Shown: piece after piece, positions 44,109 through 52,147 of the stretch
Numbering within the stretch: position 1 is the first letter of the stretch
Layout of the letters: each line of letters opens with the position of its first letter
Assembly (NCBI GenBank): GCA_009903855.1
Contig: WYEK01000145.1
Location: 1-52,147, forward strand
Source: Thermocrinis sp.
GTDB lineage: Bacteria; Aquificota; Aquificia; Aquificales; Aquificaceae
Length of the DNA stretch: 52,147 bases
Direction: 5' to 3'
Program-made: the position numbers and the translations under genes
Notes under the pieces: generated by a model
Database searches by the model: none
What the model was told of the DNA's origin: nothing
What the model saw: only the letters and a program-made list of their open reading frames with translations

Positions 44109-44607
44109 ATACAAGTGGGTTTTTGCGTCGGTAATTTTTGGGCTACTTTTCTTTTGGCTTTCTCCTGTGAAGGTGGTTTATACGATGGATTATTCCCTGC
44201 CTTACAAGTGGTGGCTGTGGAGTGAGATTTTTTTCAAAATTCAAAAGGGAGACTATGTGGAGTTTGCGCCTCCTGTGGAGAATGAATACACTAAGGGTAA
44301 AATCCTTGTAAAGCGTGTGGTGTGCATGCCAAAGGAAACCCTGAAGACTGTCGGGCTTAACTATTACTGCAACGGTGTATACCTTGGCAGGGCAAGAACT
44401 CAAGATTCAAAGGGAAGACCTGTGTCTCTATTTAAGTATGAGGGAGAAATTCCCAATGGGTGCTATTTTGTAATGGGTGAGGCGGAGAAGTCTTACGACA
44501 GCAGGTATTTTGGGTTTGTATGCAACAAGCACATTAGGGCTAAACTTTTCCCTCTGGCAGAAGGTCCAAACTTGGACAAATTTTTCCTTGTGGGAGGAGA
44601 GAGATGA
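44089..44607 (+). CDS. S26 signal peptidase-like conjugation protein
   Basis: DYSLPYKWWLWSEIFFKIQKGDYVEF...GKILVKRVVCMPKETL...YFVMGEAEKSYDSRYFGFV. Confidence 0.75.
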   Translation: MRFWESKYKWVFASVIFGLLFFWLSPVKVVYTMDYSLPYKWWLWSEIFFKIQKGDYVEFAPPVENEYTKGKILVKRVVCMPKETLKTVGLNYYCNGVYLGRARTQDSKGRPVSLFKYEGEIPNGCYFVMGEAEKSYDSRYFGFVCNKHIRAKLFPLAEGPNLDKFFLVGGER

Positions 44608-46547
44608 TTTACATAGGGCTTATTTTTGCGGGCATATCGGTGTTTTATGTCTTTTATCTCCTTTATGAGTATGTGAAGAAGAAGGCCCAAAAGTCTCCCA
44701 ATCCTCAGGTTTACATGAGGACTTTCTGGTTTGTTTTGCCCGTGCTGTTTGTGTTTTTCCTCCTTTTCTTTTCCTATGCCTTTCTCTATTCGCCTCTTTT
44801 TATAACAGGGCTTTTTCTTTCGTTTCTTGGGTTTAGCACCTTTATGCTTAGCAAGGATTTGTTTTCGTGGGTCTTGAAATGGCTACCTTCTGTTAAAAGC
44901 CCCTATGAGATGGAACCTATAGATGCAAGCTTTAAGATTTTCTACGACCCTCCAGTGAAGGTTTCCATGTCTGCCATAAACAGGCATGTGCACGTGATAG
45001 CACCGACGGGTGCGGGTAAAACCAAAAGCGTGTTCTCTCCTCTGGTAGCCCAAGCTTTGGAAAAGGGTATGGGAGTAATGTGTATAGACCCAAAGGGAGA
45101 CAATGAGGTTATCAGTGCCCTCATAAACCAACTGAAGGCACAGGGCAGGTTCCCAGAGGACTTTTATTACTTTGACGTGGCAAAGCCGAAGATAAGCAGG
45201 TCATACAATCCCTTTTACGGCGCCATCAGAACCAGAAACTACCATCAAATAGCGGCTACCATTGTGGCCACCATGCCAAAGGTAGGTGGAACCGCCACAT
45301 TCTATGAAAAAATCCAAGCGGAAGTCACCAGGGCACTCTCAAGGCTACTCTCCATCATCCCTCAGACGGGTAAGATGATAAACTTTATAGACCTTTACGC
45401 ATTGCTGGCCTATTTGCCAAGGTCTGTGGAGTATCTTTTGGACCTGATAAAGGACAGCAAGGACAAGGACGAGTTGGCAGAACTTTGGCTAAAGACCATA
45501 TCCCAAGAGGCAAAGACAAACAGGGACTTTAGGAGTTATCTGAGAGGTCTTCAGCAGCATCTGGCCCTGTATGCCTTTACCTTTGACCCAAGACTTTTGA
45601 ACTCGTATTATCCTGAGATAAGGCTGGCGGAGATATTCAAGGAGAGCAAGCTTGCCTACTTCGCCCTCAGGGCTTTGGACTTTCCAAGCGGAGAGAGTTT
45701 GGATATAGGAAAGATGGTTTTAATGGACTTGCAGTCTTATGCGGCGTGGAAATACAGGGCGGGAGTGCGTTGGAATGTGCCAGACCTTGTGTTTGTGGAT
45801 GAGGCACCTCAGGTTTTACCTCCAGAATTCCAGCAGGTCTTTGAAATGGCCAGAGGTGCTGGCATAGGCGTTGTGGTAATCCACCAGTCAATCCATCAGT
45901 TTGAAAGAATTCAAAGGGGCATGTTCCAAAACATCTTCGCCAACTGTGCGGTAAAGCTTGTACTGGGTGCGGGTGATCCAGAGACCGCCAAGTTTTTGTC
46001 TGAGTATCTTGGTCAAGAGGTAAAGTATTTCAAGGCATACACAAAGGCGGGTGCAAACATCTGGAAGGACCCTATAGATGCCATGCTTCCCACTTGGTCT
46101 GATATAGCCCAGGAGAGGTATGACTACAGGGTTCGCCCTGAGGAACTGCTTACTATGAGCCCAGGGAGTGCATACCTTGTGGTTTCTGGAGACAAGGACA
46201 AGTTCGGAGTTTTCGGCAAACTCTACTACATGGCGGATGAAAAGCCCTCAAAGGTAGAACACGAACTCCTTGCCTGTATATCTTCTGATTGTAAAGATGA
46301 GTGGAAGGACAGGGACCTTGGGCTTTGTCTTTTGCAAACCTTCAGAGAAACCCTCGGAGAAGAGGCATTCCTTGAGGAAACCGTAAAATACGTGGCGGAG
46401 AAGAAAGAACAGGCAAAGGAAATGCTAAGTCAGTTGGTAGAGGGAGACGAAGGAGGACAGATCCTCGCACCAGAAGTAAGCGATGACCTCTCTCCACTTC
46501 TCTTCAGCTTAGAAGACCAACAAACCCACCACGAACACCACCACTAA
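44604..46547 (+). CDS. traD: Type IV coupling protein TraD (VirD4-like)
   Basis: VHVIAPTGAGKTKSVFSPLVAQALEKGMGVMCIDPKGD; LVFVDEAPQVLPPEFQQVFEMARGAGIGVVVIHQS. Confidence 0.9.
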   Translation: MIYIGLIFAGISVFYVFYLLYEYVKKKAQKSPNPQVYMRTFWFVLPVLFVFFLLFFSYAFLYSPLFITGLFLSFLGFSTFMLSKDLFSWVLKWLPSVKSPYEMEPIDASFKIFYDPPVKVSMSAINRHVHVIAPTGAGKTKSVFSPLVAQALEKGMGVMCIDPKGDNEVISALINQLKAQGRFPEDFYYFDVAKPKISRSYNPFYGAIRTRNYHQIAATIVATMPKVGGTATFYEKIQAEVTRALSRLLSIIPQTGKMINFIDLYALLAYLPRSVEYLLDLIKDSKDKDELAELWLKTISQEAKTNRDFRSYLRGLQQHLALYAFTFDPRLLNSYYPEIRLAEIFKESKLAYFALRALDFPSGESLDIGKMVLMDLQSYAAWKYRAGVRWNVPDLVFVDEAPQVLPPEFQQVFEMARGAGIGVVVIHQSIHQFERIQRGMFQNIFANCAVKLVLGAGDPETAKFLSEYLGQEVKYFKAYTKAGANIWKDPIDAMLPTWSDIAQERYDYRVRPEELLTMSPGSAYLVVSGDKDKFGVFGKLYYMADEKPSKVEHELLACISSDCKDEWKDRDLGLCLLQTFRETLGEEAFLEETVKYVAEKKEQAKEMLSQLVEGDEGGQILAPEVSDDLSPLLFSLEDQQTHHEHHH

Positions 46548-46556
46548 AATAATCCC

Positions 46557-46838
46557 ATGAGAAGGAACAAAAAAATCAACATCTCCATAAGCCAGCCCCT
46601 CTTGGATGTCCTCTCAGAGTCCGCCAAACAAAAAGGCCTCCCTCTCTCCTCATACATCCGCAGTCTAATACTTGAAAGCATCAAAACCAACACATTTTGC
46701 AAAAAAGACCCAAAAAGAAGAATAAGCATCGCCCTTTCACAGGAAGAATACCAACAGCTAACTAAACTCAAGGACATTGACTGGGAGAAAAGCTTAAGGA
46801 GAGTTCTACCAAACAAAGACGAAATACAAAGGAATTAG
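46557..46838 (+). CDS. Ribbon-helix-helix-like small DNA-binding protein
   Basis: KINISISQPLLDVLSESAKQKGLPLSSYIRSLILE; preceded by CACTAAAATAATCCCATG. Confidence 0.55.
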   Translation: MRRNKKINISISQPLLDVLSESAKQKGLPLSSYIRSLILESIKTNTFCKKDPKRRISIALSQEEYQQLTKLKDIDWEKSLRRVLPNKDEIQRN

Positions 46839-46919
46839 CAAGCACTCCACCACACACTCCACCTTAGAACTTGGATAACAGCTACTTCCCTCCCCCTCCC
46901 ACCCTTTCCACCCATCCGA

Positions 46920-47156
46920 TCAGCCTAAGCCCACCAGCTCCACCTTTCCACCTCTTTTTCTACCCATCAAGGCCTCTATGTCTCCATGAAAGCGTTCTAT
47001 ATACTCTATTAGCAACTGGACAGTTTCCCTTTTATTCCTTTCAAGTGCCAGCTCAAGCAACCTGAAGATTTCCGCCACCTTCCCAATGTTTCCATCGTAA
47101 ATAACCTTTACCAACTCCTTCGCAAAGTCCCTTACCACATAAAGCTTTTCACTCAT
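46920..47156 (-). CDS. Hypothetical protein
   Basis: 78 aa ORF overlapping the next ORF by ATGA. Confidence 0.5.
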   Translation of the reverse strand: MSEKLYVVRDFAKELVKVIYDGNIGKVAEIFRLLELALERNKRETVQLLIEYIERFHGDIEALMGRKRGGKVELVGLG

Positions 47157-47380
47157 AACCCTTCCTCCTTCAACAGCCTCTTTATCAAACTGCTTACAGT
47201 GTAGATGTAGCCAAGAGTAATGTCTTTCTCCGTCAAAAACTCCTCACTCTTTGGGGCACTCTCCCTAAAGGTGGGACTGTGAGGCTGTTCTAAAAATCCC
47301 TCATCGGGACGCCCCCCAGCGGATAAGGGAACTAACCCTTTAGAATACCTCACCCTATCCCACACCCCTTCCACCAACAA
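47153..47380 (-). CDS. Hypothetical protein, 5' end possibly altered by a small insertion
   Basis: 75 aa ORF whose 5' part lies inside the 274-bp inverted-repeat element. Confidence 0.35.
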   Translation of the reverse strand: MLVEGVWDRVRYSKGLVPLSAGGRPDEGFLEQPHSPTFRESAPKSEEFLTEKDITLGYIYTVSSLIKRLLKEEGL

Positions 47381-47554
47381 TGGCTTCAGAGGATGCTTTA
47401 GAGGGAGGACTTAGCAAGAAAAGCATCTTTTGCTTGTGCTATTCTTTGGAACTTCTGGGTGCTTGCAACTTATTTATTTATTTTTGTTATTTTTGTTTGG
47501 TATCCTGCACTATAGCTACGCTTAAGGGCTATGGTAGATTTTTAGAACAGCCTC
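47281..47554. mobile_element. Candidate MITE / IS remnant with 18-bp terminal inverted repeats
   Basis: GAGGCTGTTCTAAAAATC (47281-47298) and GATTTTTAGAACAGCCTC (47537-47554) are perfect inverted repeats. Confidence 0.55.
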
Positions 47555-47587
47555 AGCCAGCCATTGACACCTCAACCCCATTTTAAC

Positions 47588-47632
47588 CCTCCTTTCAGGA
47601 AATTATTTTAGTCAAAATTTCCAGAATTGCAA
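47588..47632 (-). promoter_or_regulatory. Sigma70-type promoter with inverted repeat across -10
   Basis: Minus strand TTGCAA-N16-TAAAATAATTTCCTGAAAGGAGG. Confidence 0.65.
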
Positions 47633-47644
47633 GGGGGACGGGAG

Positions 47645-47686
47645 GGTTAACTAAGTGGAAAGGAAAAAGTAAAGAGTTAGTTAACC
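47645..47686. promoter_or_regulatory. 42-bp bipartite operator
   Basis: GGTTAACTAAGT-N18-AGTTAGTTAACC. Confidence 0.8.
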
Positions 47687-47723
47687 CTGTTAAGGAGTTT
47701 TTATTTATGCGGGCATCGGTGGA

Positions 47724-47840
47724 ATGAGGGATTTTCTATCCGAGTTCATGGTCTTGAACAAGGTGGCTTGGAACATTGCATCCAGCCCCGCCGCCAAAGG
47801 GCTGGGGACTGAAAGTTTGCTTTATGTCTTGCTCAGATAG
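47724..47840 (+). CDS. Possible small ORF (38 aa)
   Basis: ATGAGGGATTTTCTATCC... = MRDFLSEFMVLNKVAWNIASSPAAKGLGTESLLYVLLR*, just downstream of an operator; no homology assessed. Confidence 0.25.
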   Translation: MRDFLSEFMVLNKVAWNIASSPAAKGLGTESLLYVLLR

Positions 47841-48606
47841 GTATTAGCTTGTATTCTCCATCTACATAAGCTTTCAACACAATGTCAAACTCTCCTTTCG
47901 GAACCCTATAGATAGAAACATCCTTGCTTGGGTTATACCTTATCTCCGCTTTGTAAAATCCCGTTTGTCCGTCTATAGGATAAACAACCATTGGTTTTTT
48001 GCTTTTGATTATGATAGTGTTCAAGGTTTTACAAGGTCTTAGCAAATACACCTTTTCATCTTCATCTATTTCGTCTATCAGTGCATTTTCAAACACATAA
48101 ACATACACATCTTCATTCTCAACAACTCTCTTCCTCTCAAGCAATTCTGGTTCATAGAGGAATTCTACTTCACCCACTCTAAACTCTGGCAACCCTATTA
48201 ATGCTTTACCTTCCTCAGTTATACCTACTATTTTGTAAATTCCGTTCTTGTATTCCCGCACCTTGTCTTTCACTTTCTCCCAAGTTAGCGTGCCTTTCAT
48301 TGAGGTTCCCTTTTCCATTTTCACATAACGCCATTCCTTTTGTCCATCCTCTGTATAAACATAAAAGTAGAAGTAGTATTTCTCTTCTGGGTCTGGTGTT
48401 CTGAGATAGTTTCTATCAACCACTACAAACGCTTGCTCCTCAGAACCGAAGTCGTATACTTTTAACTCATTCCAACGATCCCAATCCTCTTTTCTTATTA
48501 TGTGTAAAACCAGCCTCATTTCTTTAGCTCCCTCGGGCAACTCACTCTTTCGTTCTACAGCCCAGCCTTGCTCTCCTCTTTTTACAACCTTTTTAAGTTC
48601 TACCAT
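47833..48606 (-). CDS. Hypothetical protein
   Basis: 257 aa ORF with canonical promoter and RBS upstream. Confidence 0.65.
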   Translation of the reverse strand: MVELKKVVKRGEQGWAVERKSELPEGAKEMRLVLHIIRKEDWDRWNELKVYDFGSEEQAFVVVDRNYLRTPDPEEKYYFYFYVYTEDGQKEWRYVKMEKGTSMKGTLTWEKVKDKVREYKNGIYKIVGITEEGKALIGLPEFRVGEVEFLYEPELLERKRVVENEDVYVYVFENALIDEIDEDEKVYLLRPCKTLNTIIIKSKKPMVVYPIDGQTGFYKAEIRYNPSKDVSIYRVPKGEFDIVLKAYVDGEYKLIPI

Positions 48607-48614
48607 CCCTACAC

Positions 48615-48663
48615 ACCTCCTTTCAGGTAATTATTTTAGTCATTTTTACCCAAATTGTCAAGA
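48615..48663 (-). promoter_or_regulatory. Sigma70-type promoter TTGACA-N17-TAAAAT
   Basis: Minus strand TTGACAATTTGGGTAAAAATGACTAAAATAATTACCTGAAAGGAGG. Confidence 0.75.
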
Positions 48664-48668
48664 GGGAT

Positions 48669-48710
48669 GGTTAACTAAGTAGAAAGGTTCAAGTAGAGAC
48701 TTAGTTAACC
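48669..48710. promoter_or_regulatory. 42-bp bipartite operator
   Basis: GGTTAACTAAGT-N18-ACTTAGTTAACC. Confidence 0.8.
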
Positions 48711-48752
48711 CAGTTTAGGAGTTAAGCGTGCTATTCAAAGCCCCGCACGGGC

Positions 48753-48962
48753 TTATTTGTTGTCGTGCGGGCAGTTCTTTTGAATGAAGAGGAGGAGGGC
48801 TTGCAACTGATTGTATGAAACAAGTTGAATAAAATTGCCCTCTCCGTTTATTACCTTTACAGGACCTTTCCCTTCCCTCTCTACACGGAGAGGATGAGGG
48901 AGGGACGAGAGGGCTTTTTCTATCTCTATGCACTCACGAAGGGACAAACGCTTTTTCTTCAT
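48753..48962 (-). CDS. Hypothetical protein
   Basis: 69 aa ORF; start overlaps the upstream gene's stop (ATGA). Confidence 0.45.
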   Translation of the reverse strand: MKKKRLSLRECIEIEKALSSLPHPLRVEREGKGPVKVINGEGNFIQLVSYNQLQALLLFIQKNCPHDNK

Positions 48963-49357
48963 GGCTTAGCCTCCTTTACCCTAAAACTCTCAAGGAACTC
49001 CTTATCATACTTAAGCGTGCCTGTCCAATCGCCCCAGGCCCGGTCTATCCACTCAAAGTAAGCTTCCTTAATCAGTTTGGACAGGAATTCCTTGTCTCCT
49101 TTTATATACCCTCTGTCTGGACCAGAACCTCTAAACTCGTTTCCTACCCAGTATTGGATATAGACCTCTTTTATCAGTCTTAGAAGGTCCGGGTTCACAC
49201 TTTCTATTTCGTCCATTAACTTCTCTATTCTGTGGGAAGGTGCATACACCACAGTTATCTCTCCGCTAAAGTCCTCATTCACCCAGTGCTTATAGTTCGT
49301 GCTTAACCTCTTCCAACTCCACTCACACGCGACAAGCTTAAACTTCTCTCTCCACAT
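48959..49357 (-). CDS. Hypothetical protein
   Basis: 132 aa ORF with GGAGGTGAAGAACC upstream. Confidence 0.55.
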   Translation of the reverse strand: MWREKFKLVACEWSWKRLSTNYKHWVNEDFSGEITVVYAPSHRIEKLMDEIESVNPDLLRLIKEVYIQYWVGNEFRGSGPDRGYIKGDKEFLSKLIKEAYFEWIDRAWGDWTGTLKYDKEFLESFRVKEAKP

Positions 49358-49375
49358 GGTTCTTCACCTCCTTTG

Positions 49376-49978
49376 TTATACTCTCACAACCTCCTTGCCC
49401 TCAAGTTCTCTTTGAACCTCTGGGTCTATATACACAAGCTTGGGATAGATTGCCCTCAAATACTCTAAATCCCCCTCACCGTTTAGAATTCTTTCCAACT
49501 TTTTGCTTTGTCCAAGCTTGTGTTTAAGCCAATGGCTAGCATACTCATAACTGATGCTTAAGAGTTTCGGCTTCGGTATAGAAACCTTGCACCCATTGAT
49601 TAACAGCAAGTAATCATTTTCTAAACGCTTCCTCACAGGATAAGACATCACCACAAACACATCATTAACCCTGTAGTATTCCTCCCGCCTCTCTATTGTT
49701 ATCCCATACTTGCCTTGCTGTTCTACTACCTTGTCCAAAAGATACACATCAAATGGGCTCGCCCCTCTCCTATCTACCACCACCACATCAAAAACGGCTA
49801 CGGGCTTTAAGTCAGGTAAGCTTTGAAACCTCCTCATCCTTGCAGTCCTCTTCCGTCTTACCAAAGCAAAATCCACAGTGAAACTCTTCTCTGGATTGTC
49901 TGGATAAAACCTCACTTGGTAGGACAGTATGCCATACTTGTTGTCAAACCTTCCGTTAAAAGCTTCAATGTATCTCAT
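49376..49978 (-). CDS. Hypothetical protein
   Basis: 200 aa ORF with GGAGGTGGT RBS and upstream TTGACA ... TATAAT-like sequence. Confidence 0.6.
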   Translation of the reverse strand: MRYIEAFNGRFDNKYGILSYQVRFYPDNPEKSFTVDFALVRRKRTARMRRFQSLPDLKPVAVFDVVVVDRRGASPFDVYLLDKVVEQQGKYGITIERREEYYRVNDVFVVMSYPVRKRLENDYLLLINGCKVSIPKPKLLSISYEYASHWLKHKLGQSKKLERILNGEGDLEYLRAIYPKLVYIDPEVQRELEGKEVVRV

Positions 49979-50065
49979 ACCACCACCTCCTTCAGTTTTT
50001 AATTATAGACCAAGTCTTAGACTTTGTCAAGGACTTTTTTATAGAAAGTGGAAGGCTTAGTTCTC

Positions 50066-50830
50066 TCATCCTTCTAACTCCTTCAAGGCTTTCAAAAACT
50101 CAAAGTGTTCTTCACTTGCATACTCTTTAGCAATCTCCATCAACAGGGCTTTGACCTCTTCAGGGTTTGTGGTGTAATACCCACTTGGTGCTTTTATGCC
50201 ACGCACGGAGGGATGTAAAAAGCTTTCCATAGGTCTGATTTTGGGATTTTTGTAATAACGGAAAAGGTGCTTAATTCTTTCCCACACCTCATAAGGCACT
50301 CTCTCGGAGAGGGTGTAGTATATAACGCCTCTTCCTCCTTCTCCATACCCTTCTCCCGCTACTCTTACAATCTCTCCCATCAGTGCGGAAAGAACCCAAC
50401 CATTAAGCTTCTCTTTCCATTCCCTTAGCTTCCTTATCTTCTTTTTCCTCTCTGCCATCTGCGACAACCTTTCCGCCCACTCCCTCATATCCTCATCCTC
50501 AAACCAAGCATGAGGAACTCCCGCAACAAACTTCCCTCCTTTAAATAAAGCGTACTTGTAGCCTTCCCAGTCCTCCCTCAACTCCACACTCTTTAGCATA
50601 ACATTCTCTTCAAACTCCTTTGCCTGCCGCACCATTTGATAGAGTTCCAAAAGCCTATCCTTTGATATTACCTCCTCCACTTGAAAAATATGAGTTTCTA
50701 AGAACGGTGTAGAATAACCATTCACCCAACCAAATATCACAGTCCCGTCTTTCCAAAATACTGGCTCCAATTCTCCCTTCTTCACAAGTTCCACCGCCTT
50801 TATTAGCTTTTCTTTTTCCATCGCCACCAC
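50066..50830 (-). CDS. Hypothetical protein
   Basis: 254 aa ORF with canonical promoter and RBS. Confidence 0.6.
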   Translation of the reverse strand: MVAMEKEKLIKAVELVKKGELEPVFWKDGTVIFGWVNGYSTPFLETHIFQVEEVISKDRLLELYQMVRQAKEFEENVMLKSVELREDWEGYKYALFKGGKFVAGVPHAWFEDEDMREWAERLSQMAERKKKIRKLREWKEKLNGWVLSALMGEIVRVAGEGYGEGGRGVIYYTLSERVPYEVWERIKHLFRYYKNPKIRPMESFLHPSVRGIKAPSGYYTTNPEEVKALLMEIAKEYASEEHFEFLKALKELEG

Positions 50831-50873
50831 CTCCTTCAGGATATTATTTTAGTTAAAATTTCCTGAATTGTCA
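50831..50873 (-). promoter_or_regulatory. Sigma70-type promoter TTGACA-N17-TAAAAT with inverted repeat
   Basis: Minus strand TTGACAATTCAGGAAATTTTAACTAAAATAATATCCTGAAGGAGG; arms TTCAGGA/TCCTGAA. Confidence 0.8.
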
Positions 50874-50877
50874 AGAG

Positions 50878-50918
50878 GGTTAACTAAGTCTGTGTGTTTT
50901 TTGGAAAGTTAGTTAACC
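50878..50918. promoter_or_regulatory. Bipartite operator (41-bp variant)
   Basis: GGTTAACTAAGT-N17-AGTTAGTTAACC, 4 bp upstream of a TTGACA -35. Confidence 0.8.
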
Positions 50919-51048
50919 AAGAATAATGCTATGGCTGAAGGCTGGGTGAAGTCCTCGGATGTAGTGGAAAAACTCTCAAGCCATGTGAGTTCAAGCAGCC
51001 TTAGTTTTTTTTGCATTTTAGAAGGACAAGAGGGCGGGGAGGAGGGCT

Positions 51049-51318
51049 TCAAACCTTCCTCGCAAGTTCTCGTATGGTTTCCCTTACTTCTTGCATAAGC
51101 TTGCTTTTTTCTTCGTACGCTTTCTCTATTTCTACAGCCCTTTTGATATGGGCTATAAGATATTCCGTAAGCTTTTCACCTAATCCAAGTTCTTCAAAAA
51201 CTTCTCTAAGTTCTTCTTCAGCTTTTCTTCTTTTCTCAATATCGCCTTCCGCCACCGCCTGCTTGAAATTAATGATTTTCTTTATTACGCCTATATCTTC
51301 TTTTTTCATGGCCACCAT
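51049..51318 (-). CDS. Hypothetical coiled-coil protein
   Basis: 89 aa charged ORF; TTGACT-N17-TAAAAT promoter on minus strand. Confidence 0.55.
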   Translation of the reverse strand: MVAMKKEDIGVIKKIINFKQAVAEGDIEKRRKAEEELREVFEELGLGEKLTEYLIAHIKRAVEIEKAYEEKSKLMQEVRETIRELARKV

Positions 51319-51390
51319 CTCCTTTCAGGAAATTATTTTATCCAAAATTTCCCGAAAAGTCAAGGGGCAAAGAAAGCTAAAATAATGTCT

Positions 51391-52147
51391 ATGCAGAACG
51401 TAGAGAAGGGGAGACTTTTAGAAGTAGCCACAAAGCTATATCTTGAGAAGCAAGGCTTTAGGGCGTATTTGTGGCAAGAGTGGGCATCTCAAAAGGGGCT
51501 TTCTCTACAGGACACGGGCATAGACCTTGTGGCGGAGAAGGATGGCGAACTTTTTGCAGTTCAGTGTAAGAATTGGGATAGGGCAGTCTCTTGGAAAGAT
51601 GTAGGAACTTTTGTGGGTTCTCTCTTGCGAAAAGACATTAACTTCAAAGGCGGCTATCTGGTGGCTAAGTCTGTAAGCAAAGAAGTAGAGAGGGAAATAG
51701 AAAGGCTTGGCAAGACAATTATTACAGTTTCTGCGGATGAACTCAGTGAGTATTTAGACCAAGCTAAAGCCCTTTTAGAAGGAAAGCCCCTAATAAAGGA
51801 GAAAAAGCAGCTGAGACCCTATCAGCAGCAAGCTATCCAAAGCGTCCTTGAGGGCTTTCAGTCCCACGATAGAGGAAAACTCATAATGCCGCCCGGAACA
51901 GGGAAAACCTTGGTAGCCCTGAGGATAGCGGAAAGCTTTGGAGAGGGAAAGCTTATTCTTTTCCTTTGTCCATCTATAGCACTTTTAGACCAAAGCATAA
52001 AGGCTTGGTTTAGAGACAGTGAACTCCCCATACACGCCTATGCGGTGGTTTCCGATAAGGGCGTGGGAAGGGATGATGAACTGAATAGCAGAAGTCTTCT
52101 TTCTTTCCCTGCCACCACTTCAGCAGAGGAACTTCTCAGGGCTTTTA
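51391..52147 (+). CDS. Mrr-like nuclease domain + SF2 helicase restriction-type protein (truncated at window end)
   Basis: Open to end: LEVATKLYLEKQGF...DTGIDLVAEKDGELFAVQCKNW (Mrr-type D-x-QxK), then LRPYQQQAIQSVLEGF...GKLIMPPGTGKTLVALRIAE. In-frame ATG also at 51385. Confidence 0.7.
   Translation, partial: MQNVEKGRLLEVATKLYLEKQGFRAYLWQEWASQKGLSLQDTGIDLVAEKDGELFAVQCKNWDRAVSWKDVGTFVGSLLRKDINFKGGYLVAKSVSKEVEREIERLGKTIITVSADELSEYLDQAKALLEGKPLIKEKKQLRPYQQQAIQSVLEGFQSHDRGKLIMPPGTGKTLVALRIAESFGEGKLILFLCPSIALLDQSIKAWFRDSELPIHAYAVVSDKGVGRDDELNSRSLLSFPATTSAEELLRAF

Noticed and set aside
47800-47815. CRISPR-like GGGGACTGAAAG sequence
   Set aside because: Occurs once; no repeat-spacer periodicity or cas genes in the window.
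1-52147. rRNA or tRNA genes
   Set aside because: None recognised by eye in either strand; a tRNAscan/Infernal run would be needed to exclude atypical ones.

Overview
The window reads as part of a conjugative plasmid or ICE-like replicon. A thermophilic, possibly Aquificales, host is only an inference. It carries a nearly complete F-type type IV secretion system: TraG, H, L, pilin, K, TrbC, F, W, U, two-part TraN, E, B, two-part TraV, C, TrbI-like, S26 peptidase and TraD. It also has an HD-domain protein resembling MOBH relaxases, a DnaB/Rep replication module with iterons, and a candidate defence operon (SF2 helicase, DUF4338/DruA-like, NurA, HerA, Dam). A hypothetical-gene region ends in a truncated Mrr-helicase protein.

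The strongest anomaly is the left ~8.2 kb (about 122-8376). This operon encodes four amidoligase-family proteins (one with a SWIM zinc finger), a class-II glutamine amidotransferase and a GNAT acetyltransferase. Its mRNA, coding and non-coding alike, is saturated with short, near-perfect, non-identical stem-loops spaced tens of nucleotides apart. At homologous positions in the three paralogous amidoligase genes the stems are kept but have different sequences (covariation). Four genes are preceded by a conserved, covarying leader RNA with core TCATCC(A/C... i.e. TCATCCAMGGTAAG)-P3-CG. I do not recognise this as a known system.

A second plasmid-wide signal is a 42-bp operator, GGTTAACTAAGT-N18-ACTTAGTTAACC, present about 12 times at promoters and beside the replication origin. 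All family calls come from reading the sequence by eye. No searches or folding were run.
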